Shown here: one piece after another, positions 27,031-34,345 of the stretch
How the letters are laid out: every line of letters begins with the position of its first letter
Position numbering within the stretch: the stretch's first letter is position 1
DNA from: Motiliproteus sp. SC1-56
GTDB taxonomy: Bacteria; Pseudomonadota; Gammaproteobacteria; Pseudomonadales; Balneatricaceae
DNA length: 64,000 nucleotides
Assembly (NCBI RefSeq): GCF_017309075.1
Contig: NZ_JAEMGS010000005.1
Span: 62,001-126,000 of the forward strand
Reading direction: 5' to 3'
The notes under the pieces: generated by a model
Told to the model about the DNA's origin: nothing
Seen by the model: the letters and a program-made list of their open reading frames with translations, nothing else
Databases searched by the model: none
Made by a program: the position numbers and the translations under genes

Positions 27031-30000
27031 ATGGGACAGGTGAGCGAAAGCACTTTGACAACCGAGGCCTGCCGTTTGCTGGTACGCCGCGATTATCTGG
27101 CCGATGAAGCCCAGGCGGTGAAAGCGCTGATCGAGACCGCGCAGCTGTCCGAGGCTGACCGCCGCCAGATCTCCGCGCGCGCCGCCGAGCTGGTGCGCCA
27201 GGTCAGGGAGCAGGGCAAAACCACCATGATGGAAAAGTTCCTGGCCCAGTACGGCCTGACCACCAAGGAGGGCGTGGCCCTGATGTGCCTCGCCGAGGCG
27301 CTCCTGCGCGTGCCCGACAAGCACACCATCGACGAGCTGATCGAAGACAAGGTGGCGTCCGGCGACTGGTCTTCCCACCGGGGCAAATCCGACTACCCCC
27401 TGATTAACTCCTCCACCTGGGCCCTGCTGGTAACCGGCAAGCTGATTGCCCCCGTGGACCAAGAAGGTGTGGTGCAGACCCTGCGCGGACTGATCAAGCG
27501 CCTGGGCGAGCCGGTGGTGCGCACCGCCGTGGGCCAGGCCATGAAAGAGCTGGGCCGCCAGTTCGTACTTGGACGCACCATCGAAGAGGCGACCAAGCGG
27601 GCCCGCAAGCTGGAGAGCGAAGGCTACACCTACTCCTACGACATGCTCGGCGAAGCCGCCCGCACCGACGCCGACGCCCTCCGCTACCAGGCCGCCTACG
27701 CCCAGGCGATCAGCAAACTGGCCGCGTCCTGTAAGCACGACGACATTCGCCAGAATCCGGGCATCTCGGTCAAGCTGTCGGCGCTCCATGCCCGCTACGA
27801 ATTTGCCCAGCGCGACCGGGTGATGAACGAGCTGGTGCCGCGCCTGCGCGAACTGGTGCTGCAGGCCAGCGCCGCCAACATGGGCTTCAACATCGACGCC
27901 GAGGAAGCGGACCGTCTCGACCTCTCCCTGGACGTTATCGAGGCCGTACTGGCCGATCCGCAGCTGGCCGGCTGGAACGGTTTCGGCGTGGTGGTGCAGG
28001 CCTACGGCCCCCGCGCCCGCCACGTGCTGGACTGGCTCTATGCCCTGGCCACCCGGCTGGACCGCAAGATCATGGTACGGCTGGTGAAAGGGGCCTACTG
28101 GGATGCCGAAATCAAGCGCGCCCAGGAGATGGGTCTGGAGGGTTTCCCGGTCTTTACCCGCAAGGCCAACAGCGACGTCTCCTACATCGCCTGCGCCCGC
28201 AAGCTGCTGGCGATGACCGACCGGATCTACCCCCAGTTCGCCACCCACAACGCCCACTCCGTCTCCGCCATTCAGCACCTGGCCGGCGACGAGGACAATT
28301 TCGAATTCCAGCGCCTGCACGGCATGGGCGAATCCCTGCACGACGCCGTGGTCAAGGCCCGGGGCTCGCGCTGCCGTATCTACGCCCCCGTGGGCGCGCA
28401 CCGCGACCTGCTGGCGTACCTGGTACGCCGCCTGCTGGAGAACGGCGCCAACAGCTCCTTCGTCAACCAGATCGTGGACACCCGCATTCAACCCGAAGAG
28501 ATCGCCCGCGACCCCTTCACGGTGGTCGAAAAAATGGGTGACCAGGTCTCCAGCCAGAGCATCGCCCGCCCCGCCGAGCTGTACGGCCAGGGCCGTCGCA
28601 ACGCCCGGGGCTGGGATATCACCGACCCGGTCCAGGTCGAGAAAATTGAAGCCCAGCGCGGTGCCTTTAAAGGCCACCGCTGGCAGGGCGGCCCGCTGCT
28701 GGCCGGCCCCGTTGAGGGCGGCGAGGCGGTTCCCGTCTACAACCCCGCCAGCCCCGCCGATTGCGTCGGCGAGGTCGTCCAGTCGTCCGCCGCCGACATC
28801 GAGCAGGCCATCAGCGCCGCCCGCGTCGCCGCCGAGGCCTGGTCCGCACGGCCGGTGAGCGAGCGCGCCGCCCTGATCCGCCGGGTGGGCGAACTGTTCG
28901 AAGCGAACGCCGGCGAGCTTTTCGCCCTGGCTACCCGGGAAGCGGGCAAGACCCTGCTGGACGGCGTCGCCGAGATCCGGGAAGCCGTCGACTTTGCCCT
29001 CTACTACCCCAACCAGGCCGAGCTGCTGGATGATGCAGGCGAAGCCCGCGGCGTCATCGCCTGCATCTCGCCCTGGAACTTCCCCCTGGCGATCTTCTCC
29101 GGACAGATCCTGGCGGCCCTGGCGGCGGGCAATACGGTGCTGGCCAAACCGGCGGAGAGCACCAGCCTGATGGCCTACCGCGCCGTGGAGCTGATGCACG
29201 AGGCCGGCATTCCCAAGGATGTCATCCAACTGCTGCCCGGTACCGGCGCCACCGTCGGCGCCGCCCTGAGCAGCGACCGGCGCATCGCCGGCGTCTGCTT
29301 CACCGGCTCCACCGCCACCGCCCAGCGCATCAACCGGGCCATGGCCGAGGAAATCACTCCCGAGGCGCCGCTGATCGCCGAAACCGGCGGTCTCAACGCC
29401 ATGATCGTGGATTCCACCGCCCTGCCCGAGCAGGTGGTGCGGGATGTCATCGCCTCCGCATTCCAGAGCGCCGGACAACGCTGCTCCGCGCTGCGGGTGC
29501 TCTACGTGCAAAAAGACGTGGCCGAGCACCTGCTGGAAATGCTGTTCGGCGCCATGGACGAGCTGCGCCTGGGTAATCCCTGGCAGCTCAGCACCGACAT
29601 CGGCCCGGTGATTGATGAAACCGCCAAGGCGAAAATCGAAGCCCACTGCGCCCGCTTCCGGGATCAGGGGCGGGAGCTGAAGCGCCTCGAGGTCCCCGCC
29701 GAAGGCAGTTTCGTTGCCCCCACCGTATTGCAGGTGAGCGGTATCGAGGAGCTGGAAGAGGAGATCTTCGGCCCCGTCCTGCACGTAGCGACCTTTGACG
29801 CCGAGCAACTGGAGCAGGTGGTGGATGCCGTCAATGCCAAGGGCTACGGCCTCACCTTCGGCCTGCACACGCGGATCGAAAGCAGGGTGGAGCGGGTCGT
29901 GAAGCGGATCAAGGTGGGCAACACCTACGTCAACCGCAACCAGATCGGCGCCATTGTCGGCTCCCAGCCGTTCGGCGGCGAAGGCCTCTCCGGCACCGGT

Positions 30001-30663
30001 CCCAAGGCCGGCGGTCCCCAGTACGTGCGCCGTTTCAGAACCGCCACGGACGCCGCAAGCATCGCCCCCCAGGGTCCGGCCCAGATCGGCGCGCCGAGCC
30101 TGCAGGCCGCCATTGACCGGCTGGATAACGCACAGTGGGCGGAAGAGAAAGCCCGCCAGGCGAAAATCCAGGATGCACTCGGGGTCGCCGCCGTCCCAAC
30201 CGCGCTGGACGCCGAACCCGAAGCCATGCCCGGGCCCACCGGGGAGACCAACCTGCTCTCCAACTGCCCCCGCGGCACCCTGCTCTGCCTGGGTCCGGAT
30301 CGCGACACGGTGCTGGCGCAAGCGGCGACCGCCCTCTCCCAGGGCAACGCCGTAGTGCTGGTCGCACCCGGTGCCGAAGCCCTGGCAGACAAGGCCGCCG
30401 CCAAGGGGCTGCCCGTTGCCGGTATCGACGGGCTAATCACGCCGGAGGCGCTGCTCCAGGCCAGTGGATTCCAGGGAGTGGTCAGCAACGCCGACCACGA
30501 GACCCTGCGCACCTACCGCATCGCCCTGGCCGCCCGTGAAGGCGCGCTGCTGCCGCTGATCACCGAGGCCGACGCACCGGAGCGCTTCGTCATCGAGCGC
30601 CACCTGTGCATCGATACGACCGCCGCCGGCGGTAACGCCAGCCTGATCGCCGCTTCAGAGTAA
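27031..30663 (+). CDS. putA: Bifunctional proline dehydrogenase / P5C dehydrogenase without DNA-binding domain
   Basis: 1210-residue enzyme oxidising proline to glutamate in two steps. The FAD-dependent proline dehydrogenase domain occupies about residues 60-470 (NIDAEEADRLDLSLDV, VRLVKGAYWDAEIKRAQ). The aldehyde dehydrogenase domain runs about 520-1000 with Glu784 in IAETGGLNAM and catalytic Cys818 in SAGQRCSALR. A C-terminal ALDH-like domain (about 1020-1210) follows. The ribbon-helix-helix repressor domain of E. coli PutA is missing at the N-terminus, so it is not self-regulating. Its last 432 bases and the downstream flank are duplicated about 1.6 kb further on. Confidence 0.95.
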   Translation: MGQVSESTLTTEACRLLVRRDYLADEAQAVKALIETAQLSEADRRQISARAAELVRQVREQGKTTMMEKFLAQYGLTTKEGVALMCLAEALLRVPDKHTIDELIEDKVASGDWSSHRGKSDYPLINSSTWALLVTGKLIAPVDQEGVVQTLRGLIKRLGEPVVRTAVGQAMKELGRQFVLGRTIEEATKRARKLESEGYTYSYDMLGEAARTDADALRYQAAYAQAISKLAASCKHDDIRQNPGISVKLSALHARYEFAQRDRVMNELVPRLRELVLQASAANMGFNIDAEEADRLDLSLDVIEAVLADPQLAGWNGFGVVVQAYGPRARHVLDWLYALATRLDRKIMVRLVKGAYWDAEIKRAQEMGLEGFPVFTRKANSDVSYIACARKLLAMTDRIYPQFATHNAHSVSAIQHLAGDEDNFEFQRLHGMGESLHDAVVKARGSRCRIYAPVGAHRDLLAYLVRRLLENGANSSFVNQIVDTRIQPEEIARDPFTVVEKMGDQVSSQSIARPAELYGQGRRNARGWDITDPVQVEKIEAQRGAFKGHRWQGGPLLAGPVEGGEAVPVYNPASPADCVGEVVQSSAADIEQAISAARVAAEAWSARPVSERAALIRRVGELFEANAGELFALATREAGKTLLDGVAEIREAVDFALYYPNQAELLDDAGEARGVIACISPWNFPLAIFSGQILAALAAGNTVLAKPAESTSLMAYRAVELMHEAGIPKDVIQLLPGTGATVGAALSSDRRIAGVCFTGSTATAQRINRAMAEEITPEAPLIAETGGLNAMIVDSTALPEQVVRDVIASAFQSAGQRCSALRVLYVQKDVAEHLLEMLFGAMDELRLGNPWQLSTDIGPVIDETAKAKIEAHCARFRDQGRELKRLEVPAEGSFVAPTVLQVSGIEELEEEIFGPVLHVATFDAEQLEQVVDAVNAKGYGLTFGLHTRIESRVERVVKRIKVGNTYVNRNQIGAIVGSQPFGGEGLSGTGPKAGGPQYVRRFRTATDAASIAPQGPAQIGAPSLQAAIDRLDNAQWAEEKARQAKIQDALGVAAVPTALDAEPEAMPGPTGETNLLSNCPRGTLLCLGPDRDTVLAQAATALSQGNAVVLVAPGAEALADKAAAKGLPVAGIDGLITPEALLQASGFQGVVSNADHETLRTYRIALAAREGALLPLITEADAPERFVIERHLCIDTTAAGGNASLIAASE

Positions 30664-30870
30664 CCGGGACCGGGTGGCGGCGCTGCCGCCACCCGCTATC
30701 CCCCGCCCGGTGTCCCGCCCATCCTTCCTCCCCCTGCCCAGCCGCCCGGCTGGACCAAAGCCCGTACCGAGCCCGCACTAAACCACCCTGACACGGTGCC
30801 TGTTTTTCGGGTTCGGCACCAGAGACCCGGTTCCGAGGGGATCGCGCAGGCTGTGGAGGTTGACCGCGGA
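30232..30870. repeat. Direct repeat copy A: putA 3' end plus downstream flank
   Basis: 639 bases matching 31810-32522. Bases 30232-30794 align without gaps at an offset of 1578; I count about a dozen substitutions, all but one inside the first 270 bases. Copy B then has 74 extra bases, after which 30795-30870 align at an offset of 1652. This copy contains the real putA stop and its hairpin. Confidence 0.95.
30672..30694 (+). terminator. Hairpin after putA
   Basis: Perfect ten-base stem GGGTGGCGGC / GCCGCCACCC with a GCT loop, eight bases past the putA stop. There is no T-run, so it may stabilise the mRNA end or work with Rho. The same hairpin is in copy B at 32250-32272. Confidence 0.5.
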
Positions 30871-30966
30871 TCATTCTCCTTCGGATTAGCGAAAAGCCCC
30901 AGTTTCAGACGCCTAACCTGCGTCACCGCAAAACCCTTCGAATGAGTGGACAAACGGCAAAAACCC

Positions 30967-30982
30967 TGTGAACTGTGCGACA
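30967..30982. promoter_or_regulatory. NifA upstream activator site 1 (TGT-N10-ACA)
   Basis: TGT, ten bases, ACA: exact match to the NifA activator consensus, centred about 104 bases before the predicted start of FeSII transcription. A second exact copy lies 29 bases further on. Confidence 0.72.
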
Positions 30983-30995
30983 AAAGCGCTTCCGT

Positions 30996-31011
30996 TGTTT
31001 CCTGCATGACA
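30996..31011. promoter_or_regulatory. NifA upstream activator site 2 (TGT-N10-ACA)
   Basis: Second exact TGT-N10-ACA, centre 29 bases from the first and about 43 bases before the -24 element. Two sites together with IHF and -24/-12 elements make chance occurrence unlikely. Confidence 0.72.
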
Positions 31012-31036
31012 ACCAGCGCCCAACCTTACTTCGTAT

Positions 31037-31049
31037 AATCAATAATTTA
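31037..31049 (+). promoter_or_regulatory. IHF binding site in the FeSII promoter
   Basis: AATCAATAATTTA fits the IHF consensus WATCAANNNNTTR at every fixed position. It lies between the NifA sites and the -24/-12 element, where IHF bends DNA in nif promoters. Confidence 0.7.
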
Positions 31050-31053
31050 TTGC

Positions 31054-31068
31054 TGGCACACTCCTTGC
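31054..31068 (+). promoter_or_regulatory. Sigma-54 -24/-12 promoter of the FeSII gene
   Basis: TGGCAC-N5-TTGC with exact consensus bases and spacing. Transcription should start near 31079, giving a leader of about 46 bases to the ATG at 31125. Confidence 0.88.
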
Positions 31069-31124
31069 GATACCCTGGCCGGCGGTATTTCGCCGCCGTG
31101 GTTATAACAACCAAGGAGAACGTT

Positions 31125-31481
31125 ATGCCTGTCGTAACTTTTCGCGCTAAAACGGGTAAGAAAGGCGACCAAACGGTGACCTACGCGGTGGCCGGTAGCC
31201 ACACCGAAACCGTATTGAAGCTGGCACAGCAACACGACGTGCCGATCGCTTTCGACTGTGAAGACGGCAACTGCGGCACCTGCTGCGTGGACGTCAGCGT
31301 CCAGGGCGATAAAGCGCCCATGGGCGGCCACCTGACCGACAAGGAACGCCAGACGCTGGTCGAGATCGGTAAGCTCAAGCGGGCAGAAATCGAAAAGACC
31401 TACACGGATGACTTCCCACCCCCACATCGACTGGCGTGCCAGTTGATCCTGCGCGACGAAGATGTTCTGGTCGAGTACTGA
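31125..31481 (+). CDS. FeSII (Shethna protein II)-like [2Fe-2S] ferredoxin
   Basis: 118-residue [2Fe-2S] ferredoxin. Cluster ligands are Cys45, Cys50, Cys53 (FDCEDGNCGTC) and Cys105 (HRLACQLI). The extension HLTDKERQTLVEIGKL and the end RDEDVLVEY closely follow the Azotobacter FeSII protein, which binds nitrogenase under oxidative stress and shields it from oxygen; plant-type ferredoxins lack the TDKER region. AAGGAG precedes the ATG. Its promoter has sigma-54, IHF and two NifA-type sites, so it should be expressed with nitrogen fixation. It lies between two copies of the putA tail, away from other nif genes. Confidence 0.85.
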   Translation: MPVVTFRAKTGKKGDQTVTYAVAGSHTETVLKLAQQHDVPIAFDCEDGNCGTCCVDVSVQGDKAPMGGHLTDKERQTLVEIGKLKRAEIEKTYTDDFPPPHRLACQLILRDEDVLVEY

Positions 31482-31492
31482 TTCGTCGCGCA

Positions 31493-31520
31493 TCGCCCGT
31501 GTCCGCACGGGCGACTCTTC
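31493..31520 (+). terminator. Terminator after the FeSII-like gene
   Basis: Hairpin TCGCCCGTG / CACGGGCGA with loop TCCG, followed by CTCTTC. It makes the ferredoxin a single-gene transcript. Confidence 0.65.
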
Positions 31521-31758
31521 CCGCCCCCGGCTTGCCTGCACATCGCCCGTCCCCCACCGCAACCACACGATGACCTGTAGCGCCCTGGCCGCTTATCGTT
31601 GCTGCGATTTCAGGCTGGGGGGCTGCTGCGCAATTCAGCGAAGGCTCAAAGACTTTGACAGATCAGTTGCAGAGAGATTGATGCACTAGTGGTATGAAAA
31701 GTGGCTGGTTAGCGAAAGCGGACAGTTAGATGCTGCCAATGCAGCGTTACCACTGGAG

Positions 31759-31784
31759 GTCAAAAAACAAGACCTGACCCCGTG
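31759..31784 (+). repeat. Left 26-bp inverted repeat of a 1.35-kb segment
   Basis: Matches the reverse complement of 33088-33113 at 25 of 26 bases; its core is CAAGACCTGACCCCGTG. It marks the left edge of the segment holding the putA-tail copy and a gene fragment. Confidence 0.85.
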
Positions 31785-31808
31785 GCCCTTGTGACCCCGT
31801 GGCCCTTG
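31775..31808 (+). repeat. 17-bp tandem repeat, two units
   Basis: TGACCCCGTGGCCCTTG occurs twice without a gap. The first unit overlaps the left inverted repeat; the second ends two bases before the putA-tail copy begins, so it marks the junction. Confidence 0.9.
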
Positions 31809-31809
31809 C

Positions 31810-32241
31810 GGGCCCACCGGGGAGACCAACCTGCTCTCCAACTGCCCCCGCGGCACCCTGCTCTGCCTGGGTCCGGATCGCGACACGGTGCTGGCGCAGG
31901 CGGCGACCGCCCTCTCCCAGGGCAACGCCGCGGTGCTGGTCGCCCCCGGTGCCGAAGCCCTGGCGGAAAAAGCCGCCGCCAAGGGGCTGCCCGTTGCCGG
32001 TATCGACGGGCTAATCACGCCGGAGACGCTGCTCCGGGCCAGTGGGTTCCAGGGCGTGGTCAGCAACGCCGACCACGAGACCCTGCGCACCTACCGCATC
32101 GCCCTGGCCGCCCGTGAAGGCGCGCTGCTGCCGCTGATCACCGAGGCCGACGCACCGGAGCGCTTCGTCATCGAGCGCCACCTGTGCATCGATACGACCG
32201 CCGCCGGCGGTAACGCCAGCCTGATCGCCGCTTCAGAGTAA
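31810..32241 (+). pseudogene. Duplicated putA 3' fragment
   Basis: Encodes the last 143 residues of PutA (C-terminal ALDH-like domain) in an unbroken frame, with a few substitutions such as GNAVVLV to GNAAVLV and ADKAAA to AEKAAA. There is no start codon with a ribosome site; the nearest in-frame stop lies just upstream at 31792-31794. The catalytic domains are absent, so it is probably not a functional gene. Confidence 0.85.
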
Positions 32242-32372
32242 CCGGGACCGGGTGGCGGCGCTGCCGCCACCCGCTATCCCCCGCCCGGTGTCCCGCCCAT
32301 CCTTCCTCCCCCTGCCCCGCCGCCCGGCTGGACCAAAGCCCGTACCGAGCCCGCACTAAACCACCCTGACAC

Positions 32373-32446
32373 AGAAGCTGGGTATTCCCCTGTGATCGAG
32401 GCATGGTGAATCACGCCGTTCTCGTGGCACTTCCAATGGATCTGCA
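32373..32446. other. 74-base insertion/deletion difference between the putA-tail copies
   Basis: Present only in copy B, starting AGAAGCTGGGTATTCC and ending AATGGATCTGCA. No flanking direct repeat or inverted ends are obvious, so either copy could be the altered one. I recognise nothing in it. Confidence 0.8.
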
Positions 32447-32550
32447 GGTGCCTGTTTTTCGGGTTCGGCACCAGAGACCCGGTTCCGAGGGGATCGCGCA
32501 GGCTGTGGAGGTTGACCGCGGAGCAGGCCCGCTTTGCTCACATGAGCTGT

Positions 32551-33087
32551 CTAGCCGATCCCAACCTCGGTAAATTTCTCTTGGCGGGCTTTTTCTCGCC
32601 ACGTCTCGATGGTTCCGGACTTGATCGCTTCAAGCGCCTCCTGGAGTTTGGTGATTTCTTCCTCTTCCACACCGTATTCGTTGTCTCGCCATCCGGGGTA
32701 GCCGCTGTCGTAGATCAGAGGAGCCTTCTTGGCGATGGCGTCCTCGAGGTAGATTTTCGCCCTATCTAACTCGCCCATTGCGACGGCTGCAAAAGCCGCC
32801 GATTTACCGTAATCAAACCAGGCGCCTTCAAATTTCTCTGCACTATCGATCTTGTCGAACCAGGGAAAGGCATAGCGTTCTAACTCCGGTAGGATACGCT
32901 TTGCTTCGTTTACCGCTGCATCGTGATTCTTGGGGTACCAAGAGGCACTTAGGCGATCACCGACATGGTAAGTACCAGTAGAGGTCACTGGGTCTTCAAC
33001 CAGATGAACCGAATAGTAGATGTAGAGCACCTCAGATCCCCATCGGCCGAATCCAAAGCAGATGTTGTCCAGCAAGGGGCCCCGGGG
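32551..33087 (-). pseudogene. 5'-truncated hypothetical protein fragment
   Basis: Minus-strand open frame coding for FGFGRWGSEVLYIYYS, YPKNHDAAVNEAKRILPELE, RYAFPWFDKIDSAEKFEG and a charged C-terminus. It looks like the C-terminal half of a DUF4304-type protein, but I am not sure. The frame runs on through the right inverted repeat to an ATG at 33222; those residues (SQKTRPDPVPRG) are repeat sequence, so the true 5' end has been lost. Base composition is more A/T-rich than that of its neighbours, suggesting acquisition. Confidence 0.5.
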
Positions 33088-33113
33088 CACGGGGTCAGGT
33101 CTTGTCTTTTGAC
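33088..33113 (-). repeat. Right 26-bp inverted repeat of the 1.35-kb segment
   Basis: Reverse complement of 31759-31784 with one mismatch. Similar GGGGTCAGGTCTTG sequences are often seen at the ends of small non-autonomous elements, but no transposase is present here. Confidence 0.85.
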
Positions 33114-33295
33114 TGCAGACGAAAGAGCTATATGAGCTATACCGAACAGTCTGCAAGGGGGCCAGACGCTGACATTCGGTGATCACCGCCAGCACAACAT
33201 CAAAGCACCTGACAGGAAGCATCCAACGGTCTGACTGTCACCGCCGCCCGTTCCCGTGACACCGACTCCCCGGCGAAGCCGCAAGAAAGAAGGGC

Positions 33296-34321
33296 TCAGC
33301 CCTTTTTGTCCAGCGGCCCGGCCAGCACCTCGGCCAAGGCCGCGGCGGCCCGTTCGATACCCGCCGGGTCGATATCCCGGTGCACCACCAGACGTAGCGT
33401 CCGACCGGGCGCAACCCTGACCCCGCGCTCGCTCAATGCCGCGCACAACGGTTGCGGGTCCACCGTCGCGGGCAGGCGCAGATAGATCATATTGGTCTGC
33501 ACGGGCTCAACCTCGACCCCGGGCAGCACCACCAGGCGCTCGGCGAGCCAACGGGCTTTTTGGTGATCCTCGGCCAGATCCGGGAGATGGTGATCCAGGG
33601 CGTAGTCGGCAGCCGCGGCCAGGATACCGGCCTGGCGCATGCCACCCCCCAGCATTTTGCGGTAGCGCCTTGCGGCATCGATAAACGCAGCCGAGCCGCA
33701 GAGCATGGCGCCCACCGGGCAACCCAGCCCCTTGGAAAAGCAGAGCGACAGGCTGTCGAAATGGCAGCTGATGGCGCTCAATTCCACATCCAGGGCCGCG
33801 GCGGCATTGAAGACACGGGCGCCGTCGAGGTGAGTAGCCAATCCATGGCGTTCGGCCAGGGCGTGGGTCGCCTTGAGGTAATCGAGGCCGATCACCTTGC
33901 CGTGGTGAGTATTCTCAAGGGCCAGCAGACGGCTACGGGCAAAATGCAGGTCATCGGGCTTGATATGGGCTTCCACCCGGTCCAGCGCCAGGGTGCCGTC
34001 GGGCTCCACCGCCAGCGGCTGCGGCTGAATCCCTCCCAGGGTGGCGGCCCCGCCGGCTTCGTACAGGTAACTATGGTAATCCTGGCCGGTCAGGTACTCC
34101 TCGCCCCGTTGGCAGTGGGTCAGCAGCGCCAGCAGGTTGCCTTGTGTTCCGGAGGCTACGAACAGCCCGGCCTCCATGCCTGCCATGGCGGCGACCCGCG
34201 CTTCCAGGGCATTGACTGTCGGATCCTCGCCGTAGACGTCGTCCCCCACGGCGGCCGCGGCCATGACTTCGCGCATAGCGGCGCTGGGATGGGTAACGGT
34301 GTCACTGCGTAGGTCTATCAT
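33296..34321 (-). CDS. ltaE: Low-specificity L-threonine aldolase
   Basis: 341-residue PLP enzyme cleaving L-threonine or L-allo-threonine to glycine and acetaldehyde. It begins MIDLRSDTVTHPS, a hallmark of the family; the PLP lysine is K197 in LCFSKGLGCPVG, with His83 in DYHSYL and LDGARVFNAA. It starts 24 bases after the menE stop in the same direction, so it may be the last gene of the menaquinone operon, with no known functional link. GGGAGAA precedes the ATG. Confidence 0.92.
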   Translation of the reverse strand: MIDLRSDTVTHPSAAMREVMAAAAVGDDVYGEDPTVNALEARVAAMAGMEAGLFVASGTQGNLLALLTHCQRGEEYLTGQDYHSYLYEAGGAATLGGIQPQPLAVEPDGTLALDRVEAHIKPDDLHFARSRLLALENTHHGKVIGLDYLKATHALAERHGLATHLDGARVFNAAAALDVELSAISCHFDSLSLCFSKGLGCPVGAMLCGSAAFIDAARRYRKMLGGGMRQAGILAAAADYALDHHLPDLAEDHQKARWLAERLVVLPGVEVEPVQTNMIYLRLPATVDPQPLCAALSERGVRVAPGRTLRLVVHRDIDPAGIERAAAALAEVLAGPLDKKG

Positions 34322-34345
34322 GAAAACTTCTCCCGAAATGAATGG

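Larger units (their letters stand above)
31810..32522. repeat. Direct repeat copy B: putA tail plus flank with 74 extra bases
   Basis: 713 bases corresponding to 30232-30870. The extra 74 bases are at 32373-32446. After the first 270 bases the two copies are almost identical, showing a recent duplication or gene conversion. Confidence 0.95.

Noticed and set aside
26974-30321. 1115-codon open frame antisense to putA
   Set aside because: A shadow of GC-rich coding sequence: the sense strand is full-length PutA with intact catalytic residues, and the antisense protein is low-complexity G/A/Q-rich without a recognisable domain.
31462-31689. 75-codon open frame after the FeSII gene
   Set aside because: Overlaps the ferredoxin end and its terminator; no domain or ribosome site.
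33088-33222. N-terminal extension of the hypothetical fragment
   Set aside because: The residues come from the inverted repeat and sequence beyond it, so they are not part of the original gene.
31482-33295. Complete insertion sequence
   Set aside because: No transposase frame and no clear target-site duplication were found; only the inverted repeats and captured sequence are present.
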